Shown: positions 1-10,085 of the stretch, piece by piece
Numbering within the stretch: position 1 is the stretch's first letter
How the letters are laid out: each line of letters begins with the position of its first letter
Assembly (NCBI GenBank): GCA_033558025.1
Contig: JAUCEF010000014.1
Location: 3,596,001-3,660,000 of the forward strand
Reading direction: 5' to 3'
Origin: Phytophthora sp. 'mugwort'
Lineage: Eukaryota; Oomycota; Peronosporomycetes; Peronosporales; Peronosporaceae
DNA: 64,000 bases
Translations under genes and position numbers: made by a program
Notes under the pieces: generated by a model
The model's database searches: none
Told to the model about the DNA's origin: nothing
The model's input: only the letters and a program-made list of their open reading frames with translations

Positions 1-239
1 ACCAAACCATACTTGAGCACAAGGCTTCGAATGGCCTCGCGCGGGACGTCCATGATAGATGGCGCCGGGAAGCCCTCTTTGGCTTGGGCGATGATGAACA
101 TTTTGGTGCGGATGAGCTCGACATGCAGCGGGACCCACTGGGCCACTTCCTCGGGCGTGCACGATGGTCGCTCGACGTATCCCCACTTGCGTCCGCGCTT
201 ATAGACCAGGTCGTACTTGTCCGTGTCCACGTCCTTCAG
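1..239 (-). repeat. Near-identical tract shared with 3888..4126 (likely gene conversion)
   Basis: This stretch, read on the minus strand, matches 3888..4126 on the plus strand with one substitution (position 47). Just upstream in the coding direction the two genes become clearly different, for example GTGGAT before CTGAAG here and ACTGAC in the other copy. The tract begins at the codons for LKDVDTDKYDLVYK and runs to the window edge, so its full length is unknown. Confidence 0.9.
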
Positions 240-1139
240 ATCCACGGCGTGCACGGCGCCGTCACTATCCTCGCAGATGACTGAATGCCACGGCGTTCGC
301 GGACTGTCCATCTGCTTGGCTGGTAGCAGGTGGATGCCGAACTTGGGTCCGTCATTGCGGTAGCAGTGGATGGAGACACGGACGGCATGCGCGTACTCCT
401 CCGCCACGAGTGACGAGAAGCCAACGTTGCGCAGCAGCATCTTGCGCGCGACTTCATCGCAGCCCTTGCGTATTTCAGCCTCCGACTTTCCACGCCAGTG
501 ATCGGCCATGTCTCGCTCCATGAAGTGCGAGAACGAACGGAAGTTGTTTCGGATTTCTGGTTCGTTCGCAATCCGGGCGTTCATGTCCATTTGGTTTATG
601 TGAAACCGGTCAAGCACCTCCTGTATCGGGTTGTCTGTCTTGGTGTAGTTTTCAAGCCCGTCGAACTGGATGTGCGTGTGGCCTGCCTCCTCCACGAGCT
701 CTTTCAGACCGTTCTTGTACCCGCGGATGTTCTCCAGGGATGCACCCACAAGATCTCCAAACACGCGACCGTCGCTGAAGATCGTGACCTTGCATCCTGT
801 CGGATACACTTCTTCGATGGACGTGCAGAACTTCTCCAGACGCGCCAGCGCCAGCTCCTCGGCGCGGTCAGGCAGCGGCCCAAGTACCTTGCCACCGTGG
901 TTCGGCGTCTTGGTCGGAAATCCTGGCAACACGATCGTGATGGACTCGTTGTGGTCCACGAAGCGACCGATCGTCGCCTCCAGGAAGCGCTTTCCCTTGG
1001 ACTCGAACACATCGGTGGCCGCGTCAAAGTGGCTCTGCAGGTCAGCGAATTTGTTCAGAAAGTGCGCCGCGACGGCGGCCTTGTCGACGGTCGTGCGGTC
1101 ACCAGATTGTGCGGACGGGGTGGTAGCATTGGGAGCCAT
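1..1139 (-). CDS. Isocyanide synthase (PvcA/DIT1 family), probably fused to a TauD dioxygenase; 3' end outside window
   Basis: Reading the minus strand from an ATG at 1139 gives one uninterrupted frame of about 379 codons that leaves the window still open. It begins MAPNATTPSAQ, which lines up with the MAPN start of the paralogue at 2970. It carries the family's core motif FSDGRVFGDLVG and the later block NVGFSSLVAEEYAHAVRVSI. Known members of this family turn the amino group of tyrosine or tryptophan into an isonitrile using ribulose-5-phosphate. The paralogue continues into an Fe(II)/2-oxoglutarate dioxygenase, so this copy probably does too, but that part is not visible. The gene is divergently arranged with the 2970 gene, and an oomycete initiator lies about 90 nt upstream. 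No frameshift or stop is visible. The last 239 nt are nearly identical to the paralogue while the rest is diverged. The substrate cannot be told from sequence. Confidence 0.85.
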   Translation of the reverse strand, partial: MAPNATTPSAQSGDRTTVDKAAVAAHFLNKFADLQSHFDAATDVFESKGKRFLEATIGRFVDHNESITIVLPGFPTKTPNHGGKVLGPLPDRAEELALARLEKFCTSIEEVYPTGCKVTIFSDGRVFGDLVGASLENIRGYKNGLKELVEEAGHTHIQFDGLENYTKTDNPIQEVLDRFHINQMDMNARIANEPEIRNNFRSFSHFMERDMADHWRGKSEAEIRKGCDEVARKMLLRNVGFSSLVAEEYAHAVRVSIHCYRNDGPKFGIHLLPAKQMDSPRTPWHSVICEDSDGAVHAVDLKDVDTDKYDLVYKRGRKWGYVERPSCTPEEVAQWVPLHVELIRTKMFIIAQAKEGFPAPSIMDVPREAIRSLVLKYGL

Positions 1140-1224
1140 AGTGGTCGAAGAGAACAGAACGAGCACGGCGCGAAGCTTGGTGGCGTGGCGTAGTGTTGCT
1201 GAATGGATGTGACTTGAAGCCCCC

Positions 1225-1240
1225 AAATTGAAGAATGAGC
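1225..1240 (-). promoter_or_regulatory. Oomycete initiator (Inr) of the left isocyanide synthase gene
   Basis: The reverse complement reads GCTCATTCTTCAATTT, which fits the oomycete core promoter consensus GCTCATTYYNCAWTTT at all 16 positions. It lies about 85-100 nt before the ATG at 1139, a normal spacing for this class of promoter. Confidence 0.75.
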
Positions 1241-2896
1241 TGATGGCCATGCAGCCGGCAATGCATCCCTCGGTGGGCAGACCCCCTTGCTGCTGCGGGA
1301 TCGATCACCTCTTGCCCGCTGATTGCTGGGCACACGGTCTCACCGCGTAAAGATGAAGCTGTCAATGACAGCCTGTCATTGCCACTAGGGCTCCAGTGGC
1401 TCCACAAGATACGGGTCCGGCCGGCGTCTCTACTGTATGATATAATATCCTCCGCGTTTTTTTTACCCTTGGTGGCGTAAGCGCGGACACGATTACCAAG
1501 CCTCACTGTTGGTTCCGTACCGTATATACATACCGTATTGTACATATATAATATGTTACGTAGCAATGTCGAGTCGACATTGAAAACTGACCACACTAAA
1601 CGGTGATGGCGAGACCCCGTACCGGGAGAGATAACGTCAGGACGGTAATCCACATCACCACGTAGACTTCGAAAGCAAAAGTGATTGGCTGCTCAGATTC
1701 ATCCCCCTGGATCTTTTGTTCGCCACAAGGAGATGCCTTCATGACGTGGTCGACGGTGTGTCCAATAGCCGCGAAAGAATTCGGGCCGGACACCTCGACC
1801 TGTATGTTCATCAGCCTCAAATGGGTCCCAGGGAGTGTCCGTGCCAAGGGTAATGTGCATGATCGCTCGGGCTGAAAATGCGAGTGACACTGTAGCGATA
1901 CCGCCATGAGCTCGCTGGGTACTTTCAGACAGGGTGGGAGGATTATGGAGCGAAAAATCCTTAGTGCACATGCGACATCTGGATCGTTAATCGGTTCGTC
2001 TACCGAATTTTGACATTAAATAGACTACATGTAGTCTGCTTCTCTCCCTAGCGAATCTTGATAGTGGGCAGATCGGAGGGATGCGGATGACGTATGATGT
2101 TGGAGGTGCGGTAGGTGCTTCAAAGACACGACGCCCCCGCGTTGGAAACTGCTTATACGGTGCAGTGTAATGTTCAAGGCAACGCCCGATAGCTACACTG
2201 GTACTGCAAATTGCTCGATAACGCAAACCTTGATGGTCATCGTTGGTTTCACTTAAAAATTCGATGCACCGAAATTGCAAGAAAGGTAAACGACAGCGCA
2301 TTTTTTTCATTTTAGGGAGTATTGCTGAGTGAGAACAGGGCGAGTCGTCGCTTTCTGAGTGCAGTTACATGGGCAAGCTATAATATTAACCATTCATCGA
2401 CCCTCCTACAGTATGAGTTTGGAATGCACTGGCCATCTGGTCCGCGCTGAGTTAACGCTTGGATTTCCAGCAGACAATCCAAGCGACGTGATTCATGCAA
2501 GTCCCTTGTGGGTACAGCAAAGTCACACCGGTCAACAAACTACACAAGCACGACAATCGACAGCAGCCGAAAAAAGACACCGAACCGTGCCGTACAAACT
2601 AAATTTGATGAGTGGTGGGTACAACCAAACCCAGGTGTGCAACCAACTTTCTGCTGGTCTAGCGTTGCAGGCCACGTTTTGTACCGTCCGTCTCCGGTAC
2701 CATCAGCGGCGTCGGCGTCATGGCCTGCTGGTGGTCGTAGGCGGAGCCGCTGTCCGTTTTTTTGCCGCAGCAGTGACTGCTTCGATCAAGGATCTGGTAC
2801 ATGTGTAGCAGATTTCCCTGCTCCCCACCTCAACTGCGGTGGGGCCTCAACGCTGCCTCACCATGGCCAGGCCGCCAGTGCGTTTGACATGACATG
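1241..2896. other. Divergent intergenic region between the two isocyanide synthase genes
   Basis: About 1.65 kb separates the two initiators. No convincing coding sequence is seen. Open frames here lack homology to anything I recognise. The region presumably holds the regulatory DNA of both divergent genes, possibly shared. It includes AT-rich stretches near 1430-1570 and around 2000-2050. No operator could be assigned. Confidence 0.5.
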
Positions 2897-2912
2897 GCTC
2901 ATTCCTCATTTC
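2897..2912 (+). promoter_or_regulatory. Oomycete initiator (Inr) of the right isocyanide synthase gene
   Basis: GCTCATTCCTCATTTC matches the oomycete consensus GCTCATTYYNCAWTTT at 15 of 16 positions. It lies 58 nt before the ATG at 2970. This supports 2970 as the true start and argues that the open frame extending upstream to about 2508 is not translated. Confidence 0.75.
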
Positions 2913-2969
2913 ACTCAACAAGCCTCAAGTCCTCCTCCGGCCTCCGACTCGACCAAACACACCATCGGA

Positions 2970-4853
2970 ATGGCGCCCAACCTCGACCAACACACTTACA
3001 CGCAGGACGCCAACACGAGCCCAGTCTTGTGGACCGAAGAGCAACACACCAAAGTCTGGGAGCATTTCCTCGACAAGTTTGCCACCATCCAAAGCCGCTT
3101 CCCCTCTCCAATCGATCGTTTCAACGAGGAAGGCAAACACAAGATGGAGAAGATTGTGATGCAACTGATCGAGCGCCGCGCTCCGATTACGCTGGTGCTA
3201 CCGTCGTTCCCATTCAAGTCGCCAAACTCAACCGACAAAGTGCTGGGGAAACTGCCGGACCGAGCCGAAGAACTATCAATGGAACGTCTTGAGCACTTCT
3301 GTCGTGAAGTGGAAGAGGCATATCCCCCGGGATGCAAGATGGTCATCTTCAGCGACGGCCGTGTCTTCAACGACTTGCTGGGAGTGAGTCTGAGTGATCT
3401 ACGTGCTTTCGAGGACGAGTTGCTGTCAATGGTGAAGGAGGCGGACCTCAGTCACATCGTCTTCGACTCCATGGACAATTACGTCAAGAACGTGGACAAC
3501 CCCATTCCGGAAATACTCGAGCGATTCAACGTGCTGCACATGGATTTCGACGCTCGTATCAAGACGGAACCGGAAACCCGCAACATGTACTGCTCGTTCT
3601 GCAAGTTCCTCGAGCGTGATCTCGCACCGCGATGGATGGGTATGTCTCGCACTGCTGTGAAGCGCAGTTGCGGTAAGATCGCCAAGCAAATGATGCACCG
3701 CAACGTGGGCTTTTCAGCTTTGGTCGACGAATCATATCCGGATGCGCTCCGTATCTCCATCCACCAGTACAACAATGCCGGTCCCAAGTTTGGTATTCAC
3801 CTTATCCCACAGAAGTCTGGCAAATGTCGTACCCCCTGGCACTCCGTCGTTTGTGAGGACCTTGATGGAACACCGCACACGACTGACCTGAAGGACGTGG
3901 ACACGGACAAGTACGACCTGGTCTATAAGCGCGGACGCAAGTGGGGATACGTCGAGCGACCATCGTGCACGCCCGAGGAAGTGGCCCAGTGGGTCCCGCT
4001 GCATGTCGAGCTCATCCGCACCAAAATGTTCATCATCGCCCAAGCCAAAGAGGGCTTCCCGGCGCCATCTATCATGGACATCCCGCGCGAGGCCATTCGA
4101 AGCCTTGTGCTCAAGTATGGTTTGGTGACGCTGCGTGGCTTCAAGCAGGACGACGACTTTGAGACGGCGACCGAGCGCTGGGGAGACGTGCTGCAGTGGC
4201 CCAAGGGGACCTTCGCGGGTGGCAACGTTTTCGACATCAAGACGGAGGCCGGCACGAATCTGCCGGCACAAACGCGCGAGGCATTGTCGTTCCACTACGA
4301 CGGCATGTTCAAGAAGAAAACATCCGAGTCCACCGAGCTGGGCGACCCGCCCGTCTTCATGTTCTTCCACTGTGTGGAGGCCGCTCCGCCTCAGGACGAC
4401 CCGAAGCATGGTAACACCATCATCACGGACACGCGCCGCCTGCTGTCGGCATTGCCCGACTCCACCGTGGAGCGCCTTAAGAACATCTCGCTCACGTACC
4501 GCACGTCGCTTTTCGGGTATCAAGATCGCGTAAACACGTCGCCCGTGGTGGCGACGCACCCGATTACCGGAGAGTTGGCATTGCGCTACCACGAGCCGTG
4601 GGGTCCTGAGAAGACCAAGTTGCACCCGACGTACGTGACGTCGGTGGGATTCGATCCGGAGACGAACCAGAAAGATGAAGACGCTGACTTTGTGGCGGAG
4701 ACACTGCAGCCCCGTCTGTACTCGGACGAGTTCGCGCACTGGCACCAGTGGGTCAAGGGCGAATTCGTGGTCATGGACAACATTTCACAGCTGCACGCGC
4801 GCTCGGTGGTGGGCTTGGGTAACCGCCACATGCGTCGTATCCACTTCAACTAA
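2970..4853 (+). CDS. Isocyanide synthase-TauD dioxygenase fusion protein, 627 aa
   Basis: The N-terminal half (about residues 25-340) is a PvcA/DIT1-type isocyanide synthase, with FSDGRVFNDLLGVSL around residues 127-141. The C-terminal half (about 375-627) is a TauD/TfdA-type non-haem iron dioxygenase. Its iron ligands are visible as the H-x-D motif in SFHYDGMF (H442, D444) and a distal histidine in QLHARS (H609), followed by R611. In bacteria these two activities are separate proteins (PvcA and PvcB): the first makes an amino-acid isonitrile and the second oxidises it, often to a vinyl isonitrile. The fusion suggests channelled synthesis of a small isonitrile, possibly metal-binding or toxic; the product is inference. 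The frame stays open upstream to a GTG at 2508, but the ATG at 2970 matches the divergent paralogue (MAPN) and lies just after an initiator. A single exon, no signal peptide, GC-rich codons and no damage are visible, so it is probably functional. Confidence 0.93.
   Translation: MAPNLDQHTYTQDANTSPVLWTEEQHTKVWEHFLDKFATIQSRFPSPIDRFNEEGKHKMEKIVMQLIERRAPITLVLPSFPFKSPNSTDKVLGKLPDRAEELSMERLEHFCREVEEAYPPGCKMVIFSDGRVFNDLLGVSLSDLRAFEDELLSMVKEADLSHIVFDSMDNYVKNVDNPIPEILERFNVLHMDFDARIKTEPETRNMYCSFCKFLERDLAPRWMGMSRTAVKRSCGKIAKQMMHRNVGFSALVDESYPDALRISIHQYNNAGPKFGIHLIPQKSGKCRTPWHSVVCEDLDGTPHTTDLKDVDTDKYDLVYKRGRKWGYVERPSCTPEEVAQWVPLHVELIRTKMFIIAQAKEGFPAPSIMDIPREAIRSLVLKYGLVTLRGFKQDDDFETATERWGDVLQWPKGTFAGGNVFDIKTEAGTNLPAQTREALSFHYDGMFKKKTSESTELGDPPVFMFFHCVEAAPPQDDPKHGNTIITDTRRLLSALPDSTVERLKNISLTYRTSLFGYQDRVNTSPVVATHPITGELALRYHEPWGPEKTKLHPTYVTSVGFDPETNQKDEDADFVAETLQPRLYSDEFAHWHQWVKGEFVVMDNISQLHARSVVGLGNRHMRRIHFN
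3888..4126 (+). repeat. Partner of the near-identical tract at 1..239
   Basis: These 239 nt cover the linker between the synthase and dioxygenase domains (from LKDVDTDKYD to YGL). They match the opposite-strand paralogue with one difference, whereas flanking coding sequence of the two genes differs at many positions. Confidence 0.9.
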
Positions 4854-5268
4854 GGTACTTGTAGGAGAAGTGTAGCCTTAAACATTGGTTCTGTATGTAG
4901 TACGCGCTTTTCACATTGGAATTGGTTGGGCAGTTGAGGAATCAATTATGATGAGTAGTGGGATTTAGGATTCTTTGCGGCCCGTGTTAAGTAGTCAAAA
5001 GCTCAAGAGACTGCTACATATTGTCTTTTTTTCGAAACGAAAATAGAAAGCATGCTGCGTTGGAACAGAGCGTATTGTAGTTATTATACCATTTTCAACG
5101 ATTTTCGATATTTACAAATGTGTCCCTACTATAATACCTCTGTGAAGGAAATATCGCACATTTCCAATCAAATTACAACCTACCCAAAATCGATATCTTG
5201 CAAAAGCGATCAGGTTTAAATTTTGAATCCCCCGCCTTCATCTTGAAAGATAACTTGTTCTGCTGAAG
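4854..5268. other. Downstream non-coding region of the isocyanide synthase gene
   Basis: AT-rich sequence with no recognised gene. It holds the 3' untranslated region and the left flank of the mariner relic. A terminal inverted repeat of that transposon could lie near 5100-5130, but I could not match its partner. Confidence 0.4.
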
Positions 5269-6460
5269 ATGGAAGCCACAGACGAAGAGCGCCAAGCAGT
5301 GTGGGAGTACCTGATCCATCGCAGCACAAATGGAGTGCTGAAGCACGGTGACATCATCCAAACTGCAGCTTACTTTCGTCTTAGCCGCCTCACGGTTGCC
5401 CGCATCTGGAAGAGAGGCAACAGTTCGTTGCGCTTGAGTCGCTGCTGTAGTCAAGTTCAGAAAGAGCGCCCGGGGAAGGAAAAGCTTGATCGTGCGGCTC
5501 TGTGCAAGCGTGTGGCCGAGGTTTCTGTGAATAATCGCAAGAATCAATGCCGTCTTCAAGCTGTATTCTCTGTAAACTCGTATCTGGTCCAAAGCTTGAT
5601 CAAGGAGGGATACTTGCGACGAGCGCTACGTCAACACGGTCGTTGATCACACCTGTGCACAAGGTAGCGCGCCTCAAGTTCTGTGTGGAGCATGTCAAGC
5701 CAGGCGGCAAGGGAACTACTTTCTCGATCCAATGTACAATATCGTACATATGGACGAGAAGTAGTTCTACGTTAAGAAGGTTGGACAGAAGGTCTACGTG
5801 CTGACGGGCAAGGACGGCTCGCCCGCTGAGGAGTTACCGGTGCAATATCGACATCAAGCGGTACATTAAAAAGTAATGTTCATGTGCGCTGTGGCTCGGG
5901 AAGCCTGGGATGGAAAGGTGTGGCTATGACCGGTTGTAGAGACTTACATCACCCAACGGGAAAGTGTGAACTGAGCAGCAGGTGTTGAAGAGCTCCGCCC
6001 AGTATTCATTACGCGAGTGATATCGCGCCAGATGCTCATTGACAACGTGATACCAGTTGATGCGAACGGCCCCGCGATGCCGATGCAGGCTGCAGCGACG
6101 ACTGGACGATCAAGCTCGATAATCAGCCAGCGCAAAGCCCCGACCTCAACTACCTCGATTTGGTCTACTTTTCCAGCATCCAGTCTCTTCAGTCAGTTAC
6201 AAGGCCGCGCACGATCGAGGTGCTGATCGAGGAAGTGATTCGCGCATTTGCTGAAACGACTGCCGATACGCTGAACAAAACTTTCCTGACTTTGCAGATG
6301 GTAATGCTGCAGATCATGAAGTGCGGCGGGCGCGATGACTTTCGGCCCGGCCACTTGCACAAGGACAGTCTGGCCCGTACCGACTCATCCCAGTAACGCT
6401 GCCGTGCGATGTTCAGACGCTCATCAACCCTCACCTGGACATGACCACGCTGTCGGCATT
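5269..6460 (+). pseudogene. Broken plant-type mariner transposase
   Basis: A frame from 5269 (MEATDEERQAVWEYL) gives the helix-turn-helix N-terminus, with VARIWKRG near residues 44-51. It ends at a stop at 5646. Further pieces of the same protein follow in shifting frames: a first DDE-type block around 5735-5800 (VHMDEK-like, FYVKKVGQKVYVL), VMFMCAVAREAWDGK near 5874-5925, the SPDLNYLDLVYF-type block near 6130-6175, and a C-terminus at 6160-6396 (TLNKTFLTLQMVMLQIMK). The order and motifs match plant/oomycete mariner-like transposases. At least three frameshifts or stops make it dead. Terminal inverted repeats were not identified. Confidence 0.75.
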
Positions 6461-8260
6461 GCAAGCCGCTCCTCCACTGCCTTCTACATTGCCCCTCTGT
6501 TATTCAGCCCACTGCAGTATTGCTTGCCGCTCCGACTTCTCAGCTCGATCCATTTATTTACTAGTGAAACGTGTACCTCTACATATCTTATAATCGCCAA
6601 AAGAAAATGTGGCGGAGCGCTGCGCAATTTTTTTATATGTGCATTATTTTCCTCACAGAGGTAGTAATTACGTTCCGATCGCTTCAGCATTTTTGGCTTG
6701 TGTAAACGCACCAATTGAGCAATGGGAGCTTTTGGTAAAAACAAATTCAGTTTACCTTCAATATACAGTCGAATTTTGTTGAAGTCCGCATTGTTCTTGT
6801 ATCACAAAATTGATGTGCTGAGAACTCGTGCAAGATCATAAAGAATATCAAAATATGAAGCAGCTCGTACAGCACTGGATCTGCATCTCCTTGATCAGCT
6901 AGAAAAGATCATGACTTCCCGCTGATATGCAGTTTCAAATAGAGTTGTAAATATGCCGGTCGTCTCCACCTGGGCACGCCGCCCCGCTAAAGGTGTATTG
7001 AGCACATACATGTACAAAAACCGCATAACTACAATATATTATAGAAACCTACAAAATTTGAGTGTGTAGTGATTAACAACAACTAAGATCATTGTACAAG
7101 TGTCAACACGTTCTGAGCCAGCATGCGGATAGGTACTGGCTCCTTGACTGCGTGTTCTCGTGTCGGCTAGCCTCCGGTGCCCTGCCTAGTCCAAGCGCAC
7201 GCCCGGTCAGTCACAGCGGCGGCGAAGTGCCACCAATAAAATAATCACTGGCAAACAATACGGACACAACGATGGTGTGCAATGATGCTCGATGTATTTA
7301 TGCACCCAGCCGAGGTAATGTAAGCTCAGCACCAGCCGCCTGAAGCCAATTATGTGGCATGCACTGTGAAGCCAAGCTGGACACTATCAGGGTCGCTGGA
7401 CTGGAGTAGTAGCAGCCTCCCAATGCCCTGCGAGGCTCATGGTGAGTACATGACGATATTTTGGACCAGCCCATCGGGACAGGCTGCCGAAAAGGGCTCG
7501 CGCTGCAATAACAAAACAGACGAAGACTGACAAGCGGCCGAAGTGGGACAGTGATATGATCGCAGAGTTGCTTCGCCTACATTTCAAAGATGGTGCAAAA
7601 ATAGGTTAGGTTCAAACTAGATCGTATTCGGTATTGGTCAGAAGCATGGTGAGACAGCTGTTTCGCGGTGATATGAGGTATGGAAACGAGCGGTCATAAG
7701 ACATTGAAAATTGCTTCGGCGGGAGGATCGACCAGTCGTGAAGATACGTCAAGGGCCTCATGTGAACTTGCTAGCAGAGGGCGGAGTAGGCGACGATGTA
7801 GCTGCAGATCATGCAGCCGAAGAGGAGACTGCAACAGGCGCACAGTGGACGGGTTCGGAGAGCATACTGGTGACAGGATATGCTGCTGTGGAGAATGTGG
7901 TGACAGATGATGTATTTGTGGACGCGTACGCGCAAAAGGAACCACTTAGTTGCATCACGACAGTGTAGTGAGCAATACACCTACTTGCCCGGGTCGAGCT
8001 ACTTGGTTCCTTTTTAGGTTACACAAGTACACACGTGCGTCGGCGTCCACGAAGAAGGCAGTGTTTCGTTGCTCAAATTTTCGTCAAGGATGTGCGGGAA
8101 AGATGGAGCTCTGACTGCTTCAATATGGACCGTGCGTGAGCAGTCACACTTGTCGCGTTGCACTTGTTGCCAGTACCTTGACAGACACTAGCGACGAGAT
8201 GAGAGCACAGGTAGACCTCCTATCCATTGAGCACGTTGCGTGGCCAGTGCGTCAGGTCTG
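6461..8260. other. Non-coding or unrecognised repeat-rich interval
   Basis: Short open frames occur, including overlapping ones at 7680-7968 on both strands, but none has a recognisable motif, plausible length or consistent codon use. I see no gene here. Confidence 0.4.
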
Positions 8261-8261
8261 T

Positions 8262-8545
8262 GAGACATTACGAGATATTAATATAGTGTAGATAGTTAGA
8301 GTCATACATTTACACCACAGGCGGCTTTGCAACAGATAAGCAAACAAATAACAGTTCGGTTTTAGCACTAAAGACTAAAGAGAGTATTGCCTTAGGTTTA
8401 GGAATACTGACTCTTTGAGTCTCTAGTGGTATAACTAGAGTGATCTAAGCCTCAGCGGAGACATTATGATAACCACAGCTAAGAATCGGGGAGTCATACA
8501 TCTTCCTCTGAGGCACTACGCTACGCAGCCCCGCTGCACCTGGTA
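8262..8545 (+). repeat. Possible 5' LTR of the Ty3/Gypsy element
   Basis: The sequence starting TGAGACATTACGAGATAT sits immediately upstream of the gag frame and ends before TGGTAGCACTTGTTG (from about 8543), which has the TGG start of a tRNA primer-binding site. I could not find a matching 3' LTR after 14.04 kb, so the call and boundaries are weak. Confidence 0.3.
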
Positions 8546-8596
8546 GCACTTGTTGTCAATCCCGCACCTGAGTCTTAGGACTATTCCTCCGTGAGG

Positions 8597-9601
8597 ATGG
8601 AGCTGACAGCGTTTTCTAACCTGTCCCAGAGCCAGCAAGACCTGCTGGAAAAGGTTATGTCTTTGCTCGGCCCTGAGGGCATAACGCAGCTTGCTTCGCA
8701 AGGACCGGACGCGGTGAACGCTCGTCTGAAGGCTTTCTCAAGTACGAGAATGCTCTGTTAGAGCACCTCCAGCAGAGGATGTCGGCGTCTGCACCGACGT
8801 CGACAACATCGAGATAGGGCCTCCCGGCCTAAACCGCTCATCGTGAGCGTCAAGACTTTCGAAGGAAAGGAGGAGAAAGAAACCTCATGTTGTGGATCTG
8901 CGAGATCAAAATGGCGATGGGATCGGCCATGCTCCGTACTGATCAACAGCGCGTGACGCTAGCTATCTCGAAAGCTTGGTGGCCAAGCACGAGAAATGGC
9001 AGTCACGTCCGGCACGTCGGTGGACGCGGCCTTCCCGAGCTGGGAAGAGCTGAAATTCTAGCTATCGTAAGTGTTTGCCCCACCTAATCAGGCGTACCGC
9101 GTGAGGTCACGCTTTCTGAGTACCCGTCAGGGTAAGAAAGACATGGTGGACTTCGTCCGGGAGGTGCGAACTCTGATCGCCGGCATGGTGGTCGATCCTC
9201 TGCCAGAGGCAGTGACTGTGACAGTCTTTATGGAGGGTCTCCGCACTGGCGTGGCTAGGACAGAAGTGTTCCGCACTCACCCTTCCTCCTTTGAAGAGGC
9301 CGTGAGAGTGGCGTTAAACGCCGAGTTCAACTTCAAGTTGTCTCGAATTGGATGGGGCGTTGCCAACGCTACTCCGTCCGACGGACCGGTCCCAATGGAC
9401 CTCAGCAAAGCAGAAGATGAGGAAGCTGAGCTTCATGCTGCCGAGCATCGTATGGGCGTCCATCGGTGCTTCATCTGCCGAAGCACCACCCATTTGAGGG
9501 CAACCTGCCCGTCACGCAGGTCGCGTCAATCTCCTACGTGCCGTCGCTCTTCATCGAGCCAAGCCATCGGCTCGTCGCGGGGAAACGCCGATACTCAGTA
9601 G
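8597..9601 (+). pseudogene. Ty3/Gypsy gag (capsid/nucleocapsid), frameshifted
   Basis: A frame starts at the ATG at 8597 (MELTAFSNLSQSQQDLLEK) and breaks near 8757. Capsid sequence resumes at 8830-8950 and again from 9092 (YRVRSRFLSTRQGKKDMVDF). It includes SSFEEAVRVALNAEFNF and ends with one zinc knuckle, CFICRSTTHLRATC (C-x2-C-x4-H-x4-C), at about 9467-9508. In intact elements this protein forms the virus-like particle and binds the RNA. At least two frame breaks make this copy non-functional. Confidence 0.8.
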
Positions 9602-9639
9602 GCGCGGGGCGCCCTTCTGGGGAAGAACGGGGTGGCGTG

Positions 9640-10085
9640 CAACAGGGCCCAGCCCCGGAGAGAGCCGTACTCTCTAACACGGAACGTGTATGCAAGCCGG
9701 GCTTGCTCGTCGTTGATGCGACGGCGAAGGGCTTTGAGAAGCCATGGATCATAATGATTTATTCCGGGGCGTCGGGCAACTACGTTCGACGCTCCACGGT
9801 GGAAGGAAGTCAGCAATACGCTGAGGCGCTCAGGGAGCGCAGTGTGACATCATCACTGTTCGTCTAGCGACGGGGACCCGTGTCACGGTGCCTATGGCTC
9901 CTGTGAACCTGGGCGTGAAGTTTCTCGACTTCGAAATAGCGTGGAACGCTGTCTTGTCCTGGACCTGGATTCGAGGTATGACCTCATCCTGGGCATGGCA
10001 TGGCTGGAACGCCATGGGTCATGGATCGATTGGAGGTCGAGGACCTTGGGCGCAACGCGCTTTACTCCTGGTGGAGCTTTGGTGA
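9640..10085 (+). pseudogene. Ty3/Gypsy aspartyl protease region
   Basis: The translated block IIMIYSGASGNYVRR (about 9748-9792) is the retroviral-type protease active-site loop. The catalytic aspartate of the usual D-S-G-A triad is replaced by tyrosine (YSGA), so it could not cleave. Downstream fragments (NLGVKFLDFE, LILGMAWLERHGSWIDW-like reading near 9990-10040) match the rest of a Ty3 protease but lie in other frames. It sits between gag and the RT of the same element. Confidence 0.65.

Noticed and set aside
498..1212. Long plus-strand frames over the left synthase gene
   Set aside because: They are antisense shadows of the GC-rich minus-strand gene, whose frame carries the family motifs.
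2508..2969. N-terminal extension of the isocyanide synthase frame
   Set aside because: It begins at GTG, lies upstream of a near-perfect initiator at 2897-2912, has no conserved motif, and the paralogue starts at the equivalent of 2970.
3732..4745. 337-codon minus-strand frame over the right synthase gene
   Set aside because: Shadow of the plus-strand gene; Arg/Leu/Val-rich translation without motifs.
7680..7968. Overlapping open frames suggesting a small gene
   Set aside because: Four frames are open at once, typical of local composition, and none has a recognisable feature.
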